Source: Actinoallomurus iriomotensis (lineage in GTDB: Bacteria > Actinomycetota > Actinomycetes > Streptosporangiales > Streptosporangiaceae). From it: 64,000 nucleotides of DNA. Location: assembly GCF_030269445.1 (NCBI RefSeq), contig NZ_BSTJ01000001.1, forward strand, positions 707,898 through 771,897, in the 5' to 3' direction. The position numbers were made by a program, and so were the translations under genes. Positions within the stretch are counted from its first letter, which is position 1; each line of letters starts with the position of its first letter. Positions 34,472-47,033 of the stretch are shown here, one piece after another. The notes beneath the pieces were generated by a model that ran no database searches, had not been told where the DNA came from, and worked only from the letters and a program-made list of their open reading frames with translations.

Positions 34472-35714
34472 GGCACTGACCCCTTTCCTCGACACGGAGG
34501 CCGCCCAACACCAAGGCGGCGCGCGAGGGGCTACGAACGCGCCACGGGTACGCCGGACCGCCAACGGACGCCGGGCAGGGCACAACCGTCCGGGGTCCGA
34601 GACTTTCGTCCAGAACCCTGCAATCCGAACCAACCGGCCATAGGGGGAGCCGGTCGGACCACCCTTTCAGCTCGTCAACGTCTGCGGTCGTATGGCAATC
34701 CGCACTGCGCGGAGTAACTCCTCACTGCCGTAACCGTAAGCGTCGAGGAGGTAATGGGCAAGGAAAGACTCCTCGTTCGGGACGATTCGTTGCATGTGGC
34801 AAGCAGATACCCATAACCCCCGCTAGCCGCTCGTGCCGGCTGGGCCGTCGGCGCCCAGGGGACGCGACCGCTTCGCCGCGATGGACCGAGCGCCTTGGAG
34901 TTTCGACATAGCCGCAGGTCAGTGACGTGTTGTCTCGCCAAGCCGATCCGCACTCGGACGCCACGCGTCGCACGACGGTGGCATGACGCCCCAAGGGGAG
35001 GAGGCTCCGCGGGGCCTCGACCGCCGACGGCGAACAACGGACAGCCACCGCCGGGCGACGGACGGTGGACCCGGACGACGGACAGCGGACCCGCGCCCGG
35101 GGGTGGACGGCGGAGAGCCCCACGGGCAGCGAACGACGCCGCGGACAGCGCTGCGAGCAGCGAAGGGCGCAACAGGCCGCAGGATACGAGCGAAAGACGG
35201 CGGGCCGCGTCACGGATAACGGACAGCGGACAGTGCCATGGGTGGCGGGCGGCGGGCGGCGTCTTGAACAGTGGGCGGCGGCACCGCATGTAGCGCCAAC
35301 GGCCACGGGCCGTGCGATAGACTGCGGACAGAATCGCGGCCAGCAGGCGGCTCTCAAGCTCGGCCAGGGCCGTGGCGATCTTGGTCGCCGCGAGCTCGCG
35401 ATGGGCCGCGAGCGGCCGGCAGCGCTCCGTCGACGGCGTCGGCAGCCCGGGTGGATGCGGGCACGCCGGCGAATGAGGGGCCGGTACAGCCCTCACCGAC
35501 GACGGCGAACAGTCCGATACGCCGGGTGCCGGACGTATCCGCGGACAGGCGGCGGGTGTTGAGTTTCGGGAACACTCGGGATCGGCTGCTCGGGGCCGGC
35601 ACCATGACGTTGGGCGCCGGCCGAATACCGGAGGCGGGCGGAAGACGGGTCACCGGCGGTTCGGCGCGTTCGCGCAGGGGGTCGTCTCGTCTGTGGGCAC
35701 GCGGGGGTTCGGGT
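34472..35714. other. 1.2-kb gap between rny and recX
   Basis: The region contains no gene I can support. Open frames exist (34675-35496 minus, 34895-35293 plus, 35065-35562 plus), but they are Arg/Ala/Pro/Ser-rich in any frame and match no family I know. The rny promoter and leader should lie near 34480-34700. The right half is dominated by short dispersed repeats. Confidence 0.55.
35022..35340. repeat. Short degenerate repeats (ACGGACAGCGGAC type)
   Basis: Variants of ACGGACAGCGGAC recur about seven times in 320 bases (near 35037, 35070, 35079, 35141, 35219, 35227 and 35326), with another near 35540. Spacing is irregular, so this is a decayed or slipped simple repeat rather than a clean minisatellite. 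Confidence 0.6.
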
Positions 35715-36689
35715 TCATTCGTCTGTGGGGACGCCGGGGTCGTCGAGGCCTTCCTGTTCGAGGGCTTCGCGGACGAGGCGGTAGGCGAGTCCGCTGGGGT
35801 ATCCCTTGCGGGCGAGGACGCCCAGGATGCGCCGGGTACGCTTGACCGGGTCGAGGCCACGGGTGGCGGCCATGCGCTTGGCGACGAGTTCGCGGGCGGC
35901 GGTCTCCTCCTGGTCTGGGTCGAGTTCTTCGACGGCCTCCTTGACCGTGTCGTCGGCGACCCCACGCTGCCGCAACTCGGCCGCGAGCGCCCGCCGGGCG
36001 AGGCCGCGGCCGGTGTGCCGGGACTGTACCCACGCCCGTGCGAACGCGACGTCGTCGATCAGGCCGACTTCGGTGTAGCGGCTCAGCACCTGCTCGGCCA
36101 CCTCGTCGTCCACCCCCTTGCGCCGCAACGCGTCCGCGAGTTGCGCCCGCGTACGGAGTGAGAAGCTGAGCAGCCGCAGGCAGATCTCGCGAGCCTCCGC
36201 CTCCGGGTCGGCGGGTGGGCCGCCCTCCCCGCGGCCGGAGCGCGCTTCGCCGCTTTCGCGTCTGGACTTCCGTCCGCCTGCCCGCGCCCGTCCGCCCCTT
36301 CGCCGCCCGGAAGCCTCGGCGGATCCGCCCGATCCGGGCTCCGAACCGCCGGCGTACGGCGTCCCCTCCTCCCCGCCGGGAGAAAGGGGATCGGCCGAAG
36401 AACCCCAGGCCTTCCCGGCAGGGCCGGTGACACCCCTGGCCACCGTCGTCCCCTCCCCGCTGGGCAGAAGGGGATCGGTCGGAGAGCTCCCGGGCTCCCC
36501 GGCAGGGCCGGTGACACCAGTGACCCAACCAGACGCCGAGCGCCGGGTCGAGGGTCGCGGCCGGTCACCGGCAGGAGGGGTGGCTCCGGTGGTCCAGCCG
36601 GCCGCCGGATCGACGGAGCCCGGATCGACGGGACCCGAATCAACGGGGTCCAAGCCGTCAGGCCCGGCACCGGTTTCGTCCGCGGACAT
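35715..36689 (-). CDS. recX: RecX regulator with long low-complexity N-terminus
   Basis: A 324-residue protein whose last 155 residues are the RecX domain, built of three-helix repeats: REICLRLLSFSLRTRAQLADALRRKG, then RYTEVGLIDDVAFARAWVQSR, then RILGVLARKGYPSGLAYRLV. RecX binds RecA filaments and inhibits or tunes recombinase activity. The first 165 residues are disordered, Gly/Pro/Ser-rich, and include an 84-bp tandem duplication. Typical RecX proteins are 150-270 residues. The ATG at 36689 is chosen for GGAGG at 9-base spacing, over a TTG at 36698. recX is normally coupled to recA; here a 1-kb repeat-rich gap intervenes. Confidence 0.93.
   Translation of the reverse strand: MSADETGAGPDGLDPVDSGPVDPGSVDPAAGWTTGATPPAGDRPRPSTRRSASGWVTGVTGPAGEPGSSPTDPLLPSGEGTTVARGVTGPAGKAWGSSADPLSPGGEEGTPYAGGSEPGSGGSAEASGRRRGGRARAGGRKSRRESGEARSGRGEGGPPADPEAEAREICLRLLSFSLRTRAQLADALRRKGVDDEVAEQVLSRYTEVGLIDDVAFARAWVQSRHTGRGLARRALAAELRQRGVADDTVKEAVEELDPDQEETAARELVAKRMAATRGLDPVKRTRRILGVLARKGYPSGLAYRLVREALEQEGLDDPGVPTDE
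36361..36530 (-). repeat. 84-bp in-frame tandem duplication in recX
   Basis: Two copies lie 84 bases apart (28 codons). AGGGGATCGG occurs at 36385 and 36469, and GCCGGTGACACC at 36424 and 36508. They encode related VTGPAG...DPL.PGGE segments in the disordered N-terminal region. Confidence 0.85.
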
Positions 36690-37687
36690 GCGATGCAACC
36701 TCCGTACTCTTCACCGGACCGTGGCACCGATGCCGCGCCCCGGCACCACCCGCGTCATAACTCCTGAGCGGGGGCGACGCCACCGGGGAAGGTGCCCGTA
36801 CCGGTTATCAACCCGGTACGGGACGCGACGCCGCCGCCCGCCAGGAGGCTTTCGTGGGCCCACGTTGCCCAGCCCAAGCCGTGTCGGGCCCAGGCCGTAC
36901 GGAGCCCAACCCATGTCGAGCCCAACCCATGTCGAACCCGTGCCGCGCCCAGGCCATACCCAAGTCTGAGCTACCCAAGTCTGGGCTCGAGCCCGGCCTA
37001 AGCCCAACCAGCGCCCAACCCAAAACCCGAGCCGGCCGGGACAGGCGTCGAGGTGCAGCACCGAATCCAAGCCTGTACCGAGCCGCATCCAGACTCGCAC
37101 CCGTCGCCGCCATCGGATCGCCGGGCCGAGTCGGGGACTCGGGCTCATGGCGGCCAGGTGCGACTGGGCGGAGTCCGGCGGTGCCGGGTCCGACGGGTCC
37201 AGACTCGCACCCGTCGGATCCGCCAGGCCGAGTCGAGGGACCCGGGCTCATGGCGACCGGGTGCGACTGGGCGGGGTCCAGCGTGCCGGATCCGACGGGT
37301 CCAGACTCGCACCCGTCGGCCCGTCGGCCCGTCGGCCCGTCGGCCCGAGTCGGGGACTCGGGCTCATGGCGGCCAGGTGCGACTGGGCGGAGTCCGGCGG
37401 TGCCGGGTCCGGCGGGTTGGACTCTGTAGGGGTCGGGCTGCGGCGAGTCTGGACTCGGCCGAGTCGGGTACGGCGAGTCCGGGCTCGGCCGGGTCGGGCT
37501 TGTGCTGATCGCAGCCGGCAAGCCCATCCCAGACAGGGCCAGGCGCGGCGAGCCCGCCCCGTCACATCACGACCGGACAAGCGACTCCCACCGCCCAACC
37601 CCTCACCGGATCAGCCCTCTCGGGCCGGCCCCTCGGCGGGCTGGATCTGGCCGTGCCGTGGCGTGGGTCTGGGGCAGATCGTCGGGA
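36690..37687. other. 1-kb repeat-rich gap between recX and recA
   Basis: I find no gene here. The left half has simple repeats, such as AGCCCAACCCATGTCG twice (36902 and 36918) and ACCCAAGTCTG(A/G)GCT twice (36957-36990). The right half holds a long tandem repeat. Frames of 70-240 codons are open on both strands, but all are Arg/Pro/Ala-rich shadows of the repeats. If recA and recX are co-transcribed, this is a long spacer within the mRNA. Confidence 0.65.
37128..37420. repeat. 102-117-bp tandem repeat between recX and recA
   Basis: Three units begin GAGTCG(A/G)GG at 37128, 37230 and 37347. Each carries CTCATGGCG(G/A)CC and GTGCGACTGGGCGG, and the first two end CCAGACTCGCACCCGTCGG. Unit 2 is longer because CCCGTCGG is expanded into about four 9-base steps (37313-37346). 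A partial unit lies at 37089-37127. Each unit places a CATG about 17-18 bases from its start. Confidence 0.92.
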
Positions 37688-38815
37688 TCAGACGTCGCCT
37701 GGTTTCGGGGTGCTCTTGGAGCCGCGCTTGGCCGGGGCGGGCTTGCCCGCCGGCGCCGCGGCGGCCGCGCCCGCCATCGCCGGGGCCTCCGCGAGAGGCT
37801 CCGACGGGTCGGCGTCGAGCTTCGGGCCCACTCCGAGCTTCTCCTTGATCTTCTTCTCCAGCTCGTTGGCGAGGTCGGGGTTCTCCCGGAGGAAGTTGCG
37901 GGCGTTCTCCTTGCCCTGCCCGAGCTGGTCGCTCTCGTAGGTGTACCAGGCGCCGGACTTGCGGACGAAGCCGTGCTCGACGCCCATGTCGATGAGGCCG
38001 CCCTCGCGGCTGATGCCCACGCCGTACAGGATGTCGAAGTCGGCGACCTTGAACGGCGGCGCCATCTTGTTCTTCACGACCTTGACGCGAGTGCGGTTAC
38101 CGACGGCGTCGGTGCCGTCCTTCATCGTCTCGATGCGCCGGATGTCGAGCCGGACCGACGCGTAGAACTTCAGCGCCTTGCCACCCGTCGTCGTCTCGGG
38201 CGAGCCGAACATGACGCCGACCTTCTCGCGCAGCTGGTTGAGGAAGATCGCTGTGGTCTTGGTCTGGTTGATGGCGCCGGTGAGCTTGCGGAGCGCCTGC
38301 GACATGAGGCGGGCCTGGAGGCCGACGTGGCTGTCGCCCATCTCGCCCTCGATCTCCGCGCGCGGCACCAGGGCGGCGACGGAGTCGATGACCACGACGT
38401 CGATCGCGCCGGAGCGGATCAGCATGTCGGTGATCTCCAGCGCCTGCTCACCCGTGTCGGGCTGGGAGACGAGGAGCGCGTCGATGTCGACGCCGATCTT
38501 CTTCGCGTACTCCGGGTCGAGCGCGTGCTCGGCGTCGACGAACGCGGCGATGCCGCCGTTCTTCTGCGCACTCGCGACCGCGTGGAGCGCGAGGGTCGTC
38601 TTACCGGAGGACTCCGGGCCGTAGATCTCGACGACGCGGCCGCGCGGAAGGCCGCCGATGCCGAGGGCCACGTCGAGGGCGATCGAGCCGGTCGGGATCA
38701 CCTCGACCGGGGGGCGCCCCTCCTGGCCCAGCCGCATGACGGAACCCTTGCCGAACTGCCGCTCGATCTGGGCGAGCGCGGCCTCGAGAGCCTTCTCGCG
38801 ATCGTTTGCTGCCAT
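37688..38815 (-). CDS. recA: Recombinase A
   Basis: A 375-residue recombinase for homologous repair and SOS induction. The P-loop is GPESSGKTT at residues 66-74. Other signatures are the [22 protein letters not shown] stretch (Walker B region), [25 protein letters not shown], and a C-terminal Ala/Pro/Lys tail after [13 protein letters not shown]. The ATG at 38815 is standard for the family. A perfect LexA-type box lies 127-140 bases upstream, consistent with damage induction. The next leftward gene is recX. Confidence 0.98.
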   Translation of the reverse strand: MAANDREKALEAALAQIERQFGKGSVMRLGQEGRPPVEVIPTGSIALDVALGIGGLPRGRVVEIYGPESSGKTTLALHAVASAQKNGGIAAFVDAEHALDPEYAKKIGVDIDALLVSQPDTGEQALEITDMLIRSGAIDVVVIDSVAALVPRAEIEGEMGDSHVGLQARLMSQALRKLTGAINQTKTTAIFLNQLREKVGVMFGSPETTTGGKALKFYASVRLDIRRIETMKDGTDAVGNRTRVKVVKNKMAPPFKVADFDILYGVGISREGGLIDMGVEHGFVRKSGAWYTYESDQLGQGKENARNFLRENPDLANELEKKIKEKLGVGPKLDADPSEPLAEAPAMAGAAAAAPAGKPAPAKRGSKSTPKPGDV

Positions 38816-38928
38816 GTGAGGTGTCCCTGTGAAAGTCGGTGACTGATGTTGACGGGTGCGACGTTACGGGGCCGCACCGACAGTTTTCGAGAGTCCGGGC
38901 CACCGTTGTGGATTACGCCGCCCGTTGC

Positions 38929-38934
38929 GGTCAA
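38929..38934 (-). promoter_or_regulatory. Possible -35 element of recA
   Basis: On the reverse strand the hexamer is TTGACC, 7 bases downstream of the LexA-type box. A bound LexA would cover or abut it. A good -10 partner is not obvious, so this is tentative. Confidence 0.3.
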
Positions 38935-38941
38935 CTCTAGC

Positions 38942-38955
38942 CGAACACGTGTTCG
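38942..38955. promoter_or_regulatory. LexA (SOS) box
   Basis: CGAACACGTGTTCG is a perfect 14-bp palindrome. It matches the Gram-positive/actinobacterial LexA consensus CGAAC-N4-GTTCG. It sits between divergent recA (start 38815) and the R2K ATP-grasp gene (start 39014), closer to the latter, so it may regulate both. Confidence 0.85.
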
Positions 38956-39013
38956 ATCATGGTCGGACACTCAGAAAGACCGGTCAACTTGGCTTACGCT
39001 GAGGCGCAGGATC

Positions 39014-39874
39014 ATGCCGGTGACCATTCTCATGTGCGCCGACCCGCTCAACCCCCGGCGAGTCGACGAACACTTCGCGCGGGAGGCCGAGGCCGTGCGC
39101 GCGCTCGGCGGGTCCGTCGCGCTCATCGACCATGACGCCCTCCAGCAGGGCGACGCGGCCATGGCCGTACACCGTGTCCCCCGCGACCTCGGCACGGTCT
39201 GGTACCGCGGATGGATGATGACGTCCGTGCAGTACACCGCGCTGGCCTCGGTGCTCGGCGCGCGCGGGGTCACGATGGCGGTGCCGCCGGACGGCTACCA
39301 GAAGGCACATGAACTGCCGGGCTGGTACGACACGTTCGCCGGTGTCACCCCCACGAGCGTGTGGCTGCCGACGCGTCCCGGCACGCCTCCGGGCAAGGAC
39401 CGCCTGGCCCAGCTCGTACGCCCGCTCTCCAAGGGTCCGGCGATCGTCAAGGACTACGTGAAGTCGCGCAAGCACGAATGGGACGAGGCGTGCTTCGTAC
39501 CCGACGTCACCGACGTCGACCGGCTGCACGCGGTCGTCTCACGCCTGGTCGAGCTCCAGGGCGACTCCCTGGCCGGCGGCATCGTGGTCCGCGAGTTCGA
39601 GACGTACGAAGGCGGCGAGGCGCGGGTCTGGTGGGTCGACGGTGAGCCGGTGCTGGCCGGACCTCATCCGGACACTCCGGAGGTGCGCCCGCGTCCGCTC
39701 ACGGAGACGATCGCGCCCTGCGTGCGCTCGCTGGGCTGCCGGTTCATCACCACCGACCTGGCACGACGCGCGGACGGCACCTGGCGCGTGGTGGAGACCG
39801 GCGACGGACAGGTGAGCGACCTTCCCGCGGGAGCGGAACCGGCCGACCTTTATCTGAGCTTTCCCATTCGTTGA
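39014..39874 (+). CDS. R2K-clade ATP-grasp protein (DUF4343-like)
   Basis: A 286-residue protein that fits the ATP-grasp R2K clade. It has an N-terminal MPVTILMCADPLNPRRVDEHF strand-loop and WYRGWMMT. Central PAIVKDYVKSRKHEWDEACF carries the nucleotide-binding lysines. The C-terminal half has LAGGIVVREFETYEGGEARVWWVDG and CRFITTDLARRADGTWRVVETGDGQVSDLP, with acidic and Asn/Asp-type metal ligands. ATP-grasp enzymes join a carboxylate to an amine or thiol through an acyl phosphate. R2K members were predicted to act in peptide or protein modification (my recollection of the CDC123-clade literature). It diverges from recA across a LexA box and leads the next three genes. Confidence 0.75.
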   Translation: MPVTILMCADPLNPRRVDEHFAREAEAVRALGGSVALIDHDALQQGDAAMAVHRVPRDLGTVWYRGWMMTSVQYTALASVLGARGVTMAVPPDGYQKAHELPGWYDTFAGVTPTSVWLPTRPGTPPGKDRLAQLVRPLSKGPAIVKDYVKSRKHEWDEACFVPDVTDVDRLHAVVSRLVELQGDSLAGGIVVREFETYEGGEARVWWVDGEPVLAGPHPDTPEVRPRPLTETIAPCVRSLGCRFITTDLARRADGTWRVVETGDGQVSDLPAGAEPADLYLSFPIR

Positions 39875-39948
39875 ACCGGTCCTGTCGATCGACCGTCCCA
39901 CCTCTACACTTACCGGGCACCAAACCCGAATTCGGAGGGTCGTCGGCA

Positions 39949-40293
39949 ATGCCCCCCAAAGAGGCCGGTCGGCGCATGCGTTCCGGCGCCGTACAGCTGA
40001 GCGCCCTGAGCGTCCTGTCGCTGACCCTCGTCGCCTGCTCGTCGAACACGGAGGCGAGCTGTGTGGACGGCTGGAACTCCCGCGGCGGCTCCCACCGCGT
40101 CGTCCCCGACTACTACTGCGACAACGGGGGCTCGTACGGCCGCTACTACTGGTACTACGGCGGCCGCTACCACGGCGGATACATCTCGCACGGCAGCACA
40201 GTCCGCCCGCGTGGCAACAAGATCACCTCGCGCGGCGGCCGGGTGATCTCACGCGGCGGCTTCGGCGGCCACGCCGGCTCTCACGGAGGCTGA
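39949..40293 (+). CDS. YgiB-like small lipoprotein
   Basis: A 114-residue predicted lipoprotein. The lipobox LTLVAC puts the lipidated cysteine near residue 30. The mature chain is Gly/Tyr/Ser/Arg-rich (YGRYYWYYGGRYHGGY) with two more cysteines (ASCVDGW and YYCDNGG). It ends in VISRGGFGGHAGSHGG. The R-G-G-F-G tail recalls the C-terminal TRGGFG of E. coli YgiB (DUF1190), and in both cases the next gene is a glutathionylspermidine-synthase-like ATP-grasp enzyme. GGAGGG (39934-39939) precedes the ATG. The tail could be the modified substrate of that enzyme (inference). Confidence 0.75.
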   Translation: MPPKEAGRRMRSGAVQLSALSVLSLTLVACSSNTEASCVDGWNSRGGSHRVVPDYYCDNGGSYGRYYWYYGGRYHGGYISHGSTVRPRGNKITSRGGRVISRGGFGGHAGSHGG

Positions 40294-40295
40294 GC

Positions 40296-41438
40296 GTGCG
40301 ACGCGAGTTCTCCGACCCGCGTGCGGACTGGGCTCGGATCATCGAGTCGCAGGGCCTCGCGTACCACCGCACCTCCCACCCGGAGCATCTGACCCGCCCG
40401 TACTGGGACGAGTCCGTGCACTACGTCTTCGCCATGGACGAGGTCCTCGCGCTGGAGTCGGTGGTCGAGGAGCTCCACCAGATGTGCCTGGCCGCGGTCG
40501 AGCACGTCGTGAGCACCGGCCGGTACGACGTGTTCGGCATCCCGCCCTGGGTGCGCCCGCTGATCGAGGAGTCGTGGCGGCGGCGCGACCCGCACCTGTA
40601 CGGGCGGTTCGACCTCCGGTACGACGGCGAGGGCCCGGCGAAGCTGCTGGAGTACAACGCCGACACCCCGACCGCGCTCGTGGAGAGCTCGATCATCCAG
40701 TGGTACTGGCTGCAGGACGTCCATCCCGACGACGACCAGTGGAACTCCGTCCACGAGCGGCTCATCGACCGGTGGCGGCAGATCGCCCCGCCCTCCCCCG
40801 TGCACTTCGCCTGGACGACCGAGGACGAGACCGGCGAAGAGCTCATGACCGTGGCGTACCTGCAGGAGACGGCCGAGCAGGCCGGTGTCCGAGCGGCCGC
40901 GATCGCCATGGAGGACGTCGGCTGGCACTCCCTCAAGGAGCGTTTCGTCGACCTGGACGAGGCGGAGATCCGTACGGTCTGCAAGCTCTACCCGTGGGAG
41001 TGGATCGTCGCCGAGCCGTTCGGCCGGCACGTCCCGCGGGCGGCGTGGATCGAGCCGATCTGGAAGATGCTCCTGTCGAACAAGGCGCTTCTGGTCGTGC
41101 TCTGGGAGCTGTACCCGGGCCATCCGAACCTCCTGCCGGCCTTCCTGGGCACGCCGAGCACGCTGACGTCCTACGTCCGCAAGCCGCTGCTGGGCCGCGA
41201 GGGCGCCAGCATGAGCATCGTGACGGCGGAGGGCGTGCAGACGACGACCGCCGGAGAGTACGGCGCGGAGGGCTTCGTCTATCAGGAGCTGTGCCCGCTG
41301 CCCGACTTCGACGGCGAGCATCCCGTTCTGGGCGCCTGGGTCGTGGGCGACGAGTCGGCGGGCCTCGGCATCCGTGAGACGTCCGGTCTCATCACCGACG
41401 ACACCTCATCCTTCGTACCGCACCGCATCGACGACTGA
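40296..41438 (+). CDS. Glutathionylspermidine synthase-like ATP-grasp enzyme (YgiC/YjfC family)
   Basis: A 380-residue protein of the GSP synthase C-terminal family. Visible elements are LTRPYWDESVHYVFAMDEVL, RFDLRYDGEGPAKLLEYNADTPTAL (substrate/nucleotide loop), ICKLYPWEW-like TVCKLYPWEW, SNKALLVVLWELYPGHPNLLPAF and a late EGFVYQELCPLPDFDG. Family enzymes ligate the glycine carboxylate of glutathione to an amine. Actinobacteria lack glutathione, so the real substrate must differ, possibly a peptide tail. The GTG start is 2 bases after the lipoprotein stop, with GGAGG inside that gene. DUF350 follows 20 bases later. This order recalls ygiB-ygiC and yjf neighbourhoods. Confidence 0.88.
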   Translation: MRREFSDPRADWARIIESQGLAYHRTSHPEHLTRPYWDESVHYVFAMDEVLALESVVEELHQMCLAAVEHVVSTGRYDVFGIPPWVRPLIEESWRRRDPHLYGRFDLRYDGEGPAKLLEYNADTPTALVESSIIQWYWLQDVHPDDDQWNSVHERLIDRWRQIAPPSPVHFAWTTEDETGEELMTVAYLQETAEQAGVRAAAIAMEDVGWHSLKERFVDLDEAEIRTVCKLYPWEWIVAEPFGRHVPRAAWIEPIWKMLLSNKALLVVLWELYPGHPNLLPAFLGTPSTLTSYVRKPLLGREGASMSIVTAEGVQTTTAGEYGAEGFVYQELCPLPDFDGEHPVLGAWVVGDESAGLGIRETSGLITDDTSSFVPHRIDD

Positions 41439-41458
41439 GTCCTCACAGGGAGACCGAC

Positions 41459-41908
41459 ATGTATCTGGCGTTCTCGGACGGCTTCGGCACGGCTCTGGGC
41501 AAGGGCGCCGGCGCGATCGCCGCGTACACGGCACTCGGACTGGTGCTGCTGATCATCGGGTTCCTCGCGGTCGACCTGGCGACGCCGGGCCGGCTGACCA
41601 CGATCATCCGGACGAACCGGAACGCCAACGCGACGCTGCTGGCCGTCTGCGGTGTGTCGGCCGTGGGCCTGGTGGTGGCCGCATCGATCTTCGCGTCCGG
41701 CGGGAAGCTGCTCGAAGGGCTGATCGCGACCCTGGTGTGGGGCCTCGTGGGCATCGCGGCGCAGCTGGTCGCGTCGGTGATCGTCCGTTACCTGCTGGGC
41801 GTGGACGTCGCGGGCCTGATGGCCAAGGAGAAGCTCGAGCCCTCCGCGATCCTGCTCGGCGCCACGCAGGCGACGGTCGGGCTGATCACCGCGATCGCCG
41901 TCATCTGA
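41459..41908 (+). CDS. DUF350 (YjfL-like) membrane protein
   Basis: A 149-residue polytopic protein with four predicted helices, around residues 17-41, 60-81, 90-113 and 128-149. It shows repeat-like organisation of two paired helices typical of DUF350. Conserved small-residue and Asn positions are visible (RTNRNANATLLAVCGVSA and LEPSAILLGATQATVGLITAIAV). Function is unknown; DUF350 proteins accompany GSP-synthase-like enzymes and envelope-stress genes in many bacteria. CAGGGAG precedes the ATG. Its stop overlaps the convergent rhodanese gene by 8 bases. Confidence 0.88.
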   Translation: MYLAFSDGFGTALGKGAGAIAAYTALGLVLLIIGFLAVDLATPGRLTTIIRTNRNANATLLAVCGVSAVGLVVAASIFASGGKLLEGLIATLVWGLVGIAAQLVASVIVRYLLGVDVAGLMAKEKLEPSAILLGATQATVGLITAIAVI

Positions 41909-42314
41909 GGTCGTACGACGCGAGCCGGGGCCGTACGGCGCCGGACGTCACCGGCAGGCCGGCCGCGCGCCACTCCTGGAACCCGCCCACGACATCGGTG
42001 GCGTGGGGCAGCCCGATCGCCCGCAGCGACGCGGCGGCGAACGAGGAGGAGTAGCCCTCGTCGCAGATCACGATCCAGCGGATCCGCTCGTGCGCGGCCT
42101 CGGGGATCCGGGCGTCGCTGCGCGGATCGAGCCGCCACTCGAGGTGGTTGCGCTCGATGACGATGGCGCCGGGGATGTCGCCGTCGGCGCGCCGCTGGTA
42201 TTCGGGCCGCGTGTCGACGAGGAGCGCCCCGGCGCGTACGGCCTGGGCGGCCTCGTGCGGCCTCAGCCGCGTCAGCCCGGCGCGCGCCTCGGCGAGCATC
42301 CGGTCGACGCTCAC
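41901..42314 (-). CDS. Rhodanese-like domain protein
   Basis: A 137-residue single-domain rhodanese. It has ALLVDTRPEYQRRADGDIPGAIVIERNHLEWRL at the N-terminal side, catalytic cysteine in IVICDEGYSSSFAA, and the closing GLPHATDVVGGFQEWRAAGLP. It may transfer sulfane sulfur to an acceptor, or serve as a sensor. The GTG at 42314 overlaps the DUF3046 stop (GTGA), so the two are coupled. The open frame continues far upstream, but only as an antisense shadow of the helicase gene. Confidence 0.9.
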   Translation of the reverse strand: MSVDRMLAEARAGLTRLRPHEAAQAVRAGALLVDTRPEYQRRADGDIPGAIVIERNHLEWRLDPRSDARIPEAAHERIRWIVICDEGYSSSFAAASLRAIGLPHATDVVGGFQEWRAAGLPVTSGAVRPRLASYDLR

Positions 42315-42505
42315 CGCAGCTTCTGGGGCACGTCGAACGTGGCGCAGACGGCCTGCCAGACCTCCTTGGCGCCGACGCCGTCGGCCAGCGCCTGCTCGAT
42401 CGTGCGGCCGCCGAGCTCGGCCATGACGTAGTCCTTGGCCACGCTCTCGGCGTAAATCTCGCCGAACTGCTGGTTCATCCGGTCCCAGAACACGGTTAGA
42501 CGCAC
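42311..42505 (-). CDS. DUF3046 protein
   Basis: A 64-residue protein with the compact DUF3046 pattern: MRLTVFWDRMNQQFGEIYAESVAKDYVMAEL, then GRTIEQALADGVGAKEVWQAVCATFDVP. Function is unknown; the gene is a conserved recA-region neighbour in actinobacteria. The GTG start at 42505 has GGAGG very close ahead (1-2 bases). It is chosen because it reproduces the family N-terminus. It diverges from the helicase gene with 55 bases between starts. Confidence 0.9.
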   Translation of the reverse strand: MRLTVFWDRMNQQFGEIYAESVAKDYVMAELGGRTIEQALADGVGAKEVWQAVCATFDVPQKLR

Positions 42506-42560
42506 CCTCCAACGCTATCGGGCGGCCGATCCTGTCAGTGCCGGGAGGCATCATGGCAGC

Positions 42561-47033
<4,473 letters not shown>

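Noticed and set aside
34675-35496. 273-codon minus-strand frame between recX and rny
   Set aside because: No homology, no ribosome site, composition like random GC-rich DNA; treated as gap sequence.
37128-37420. CRISPR array
   Set aside because: Units are adjacent and over 100 bp long, without unique spacers; it is a tandem repeat.
37053-37848. Open frames through the recA-recX spacer repeats
   Set aside because: Repeat-derived Arg/Pro/Ala-rich products on both strands, and they run into the recA coding region antisense.
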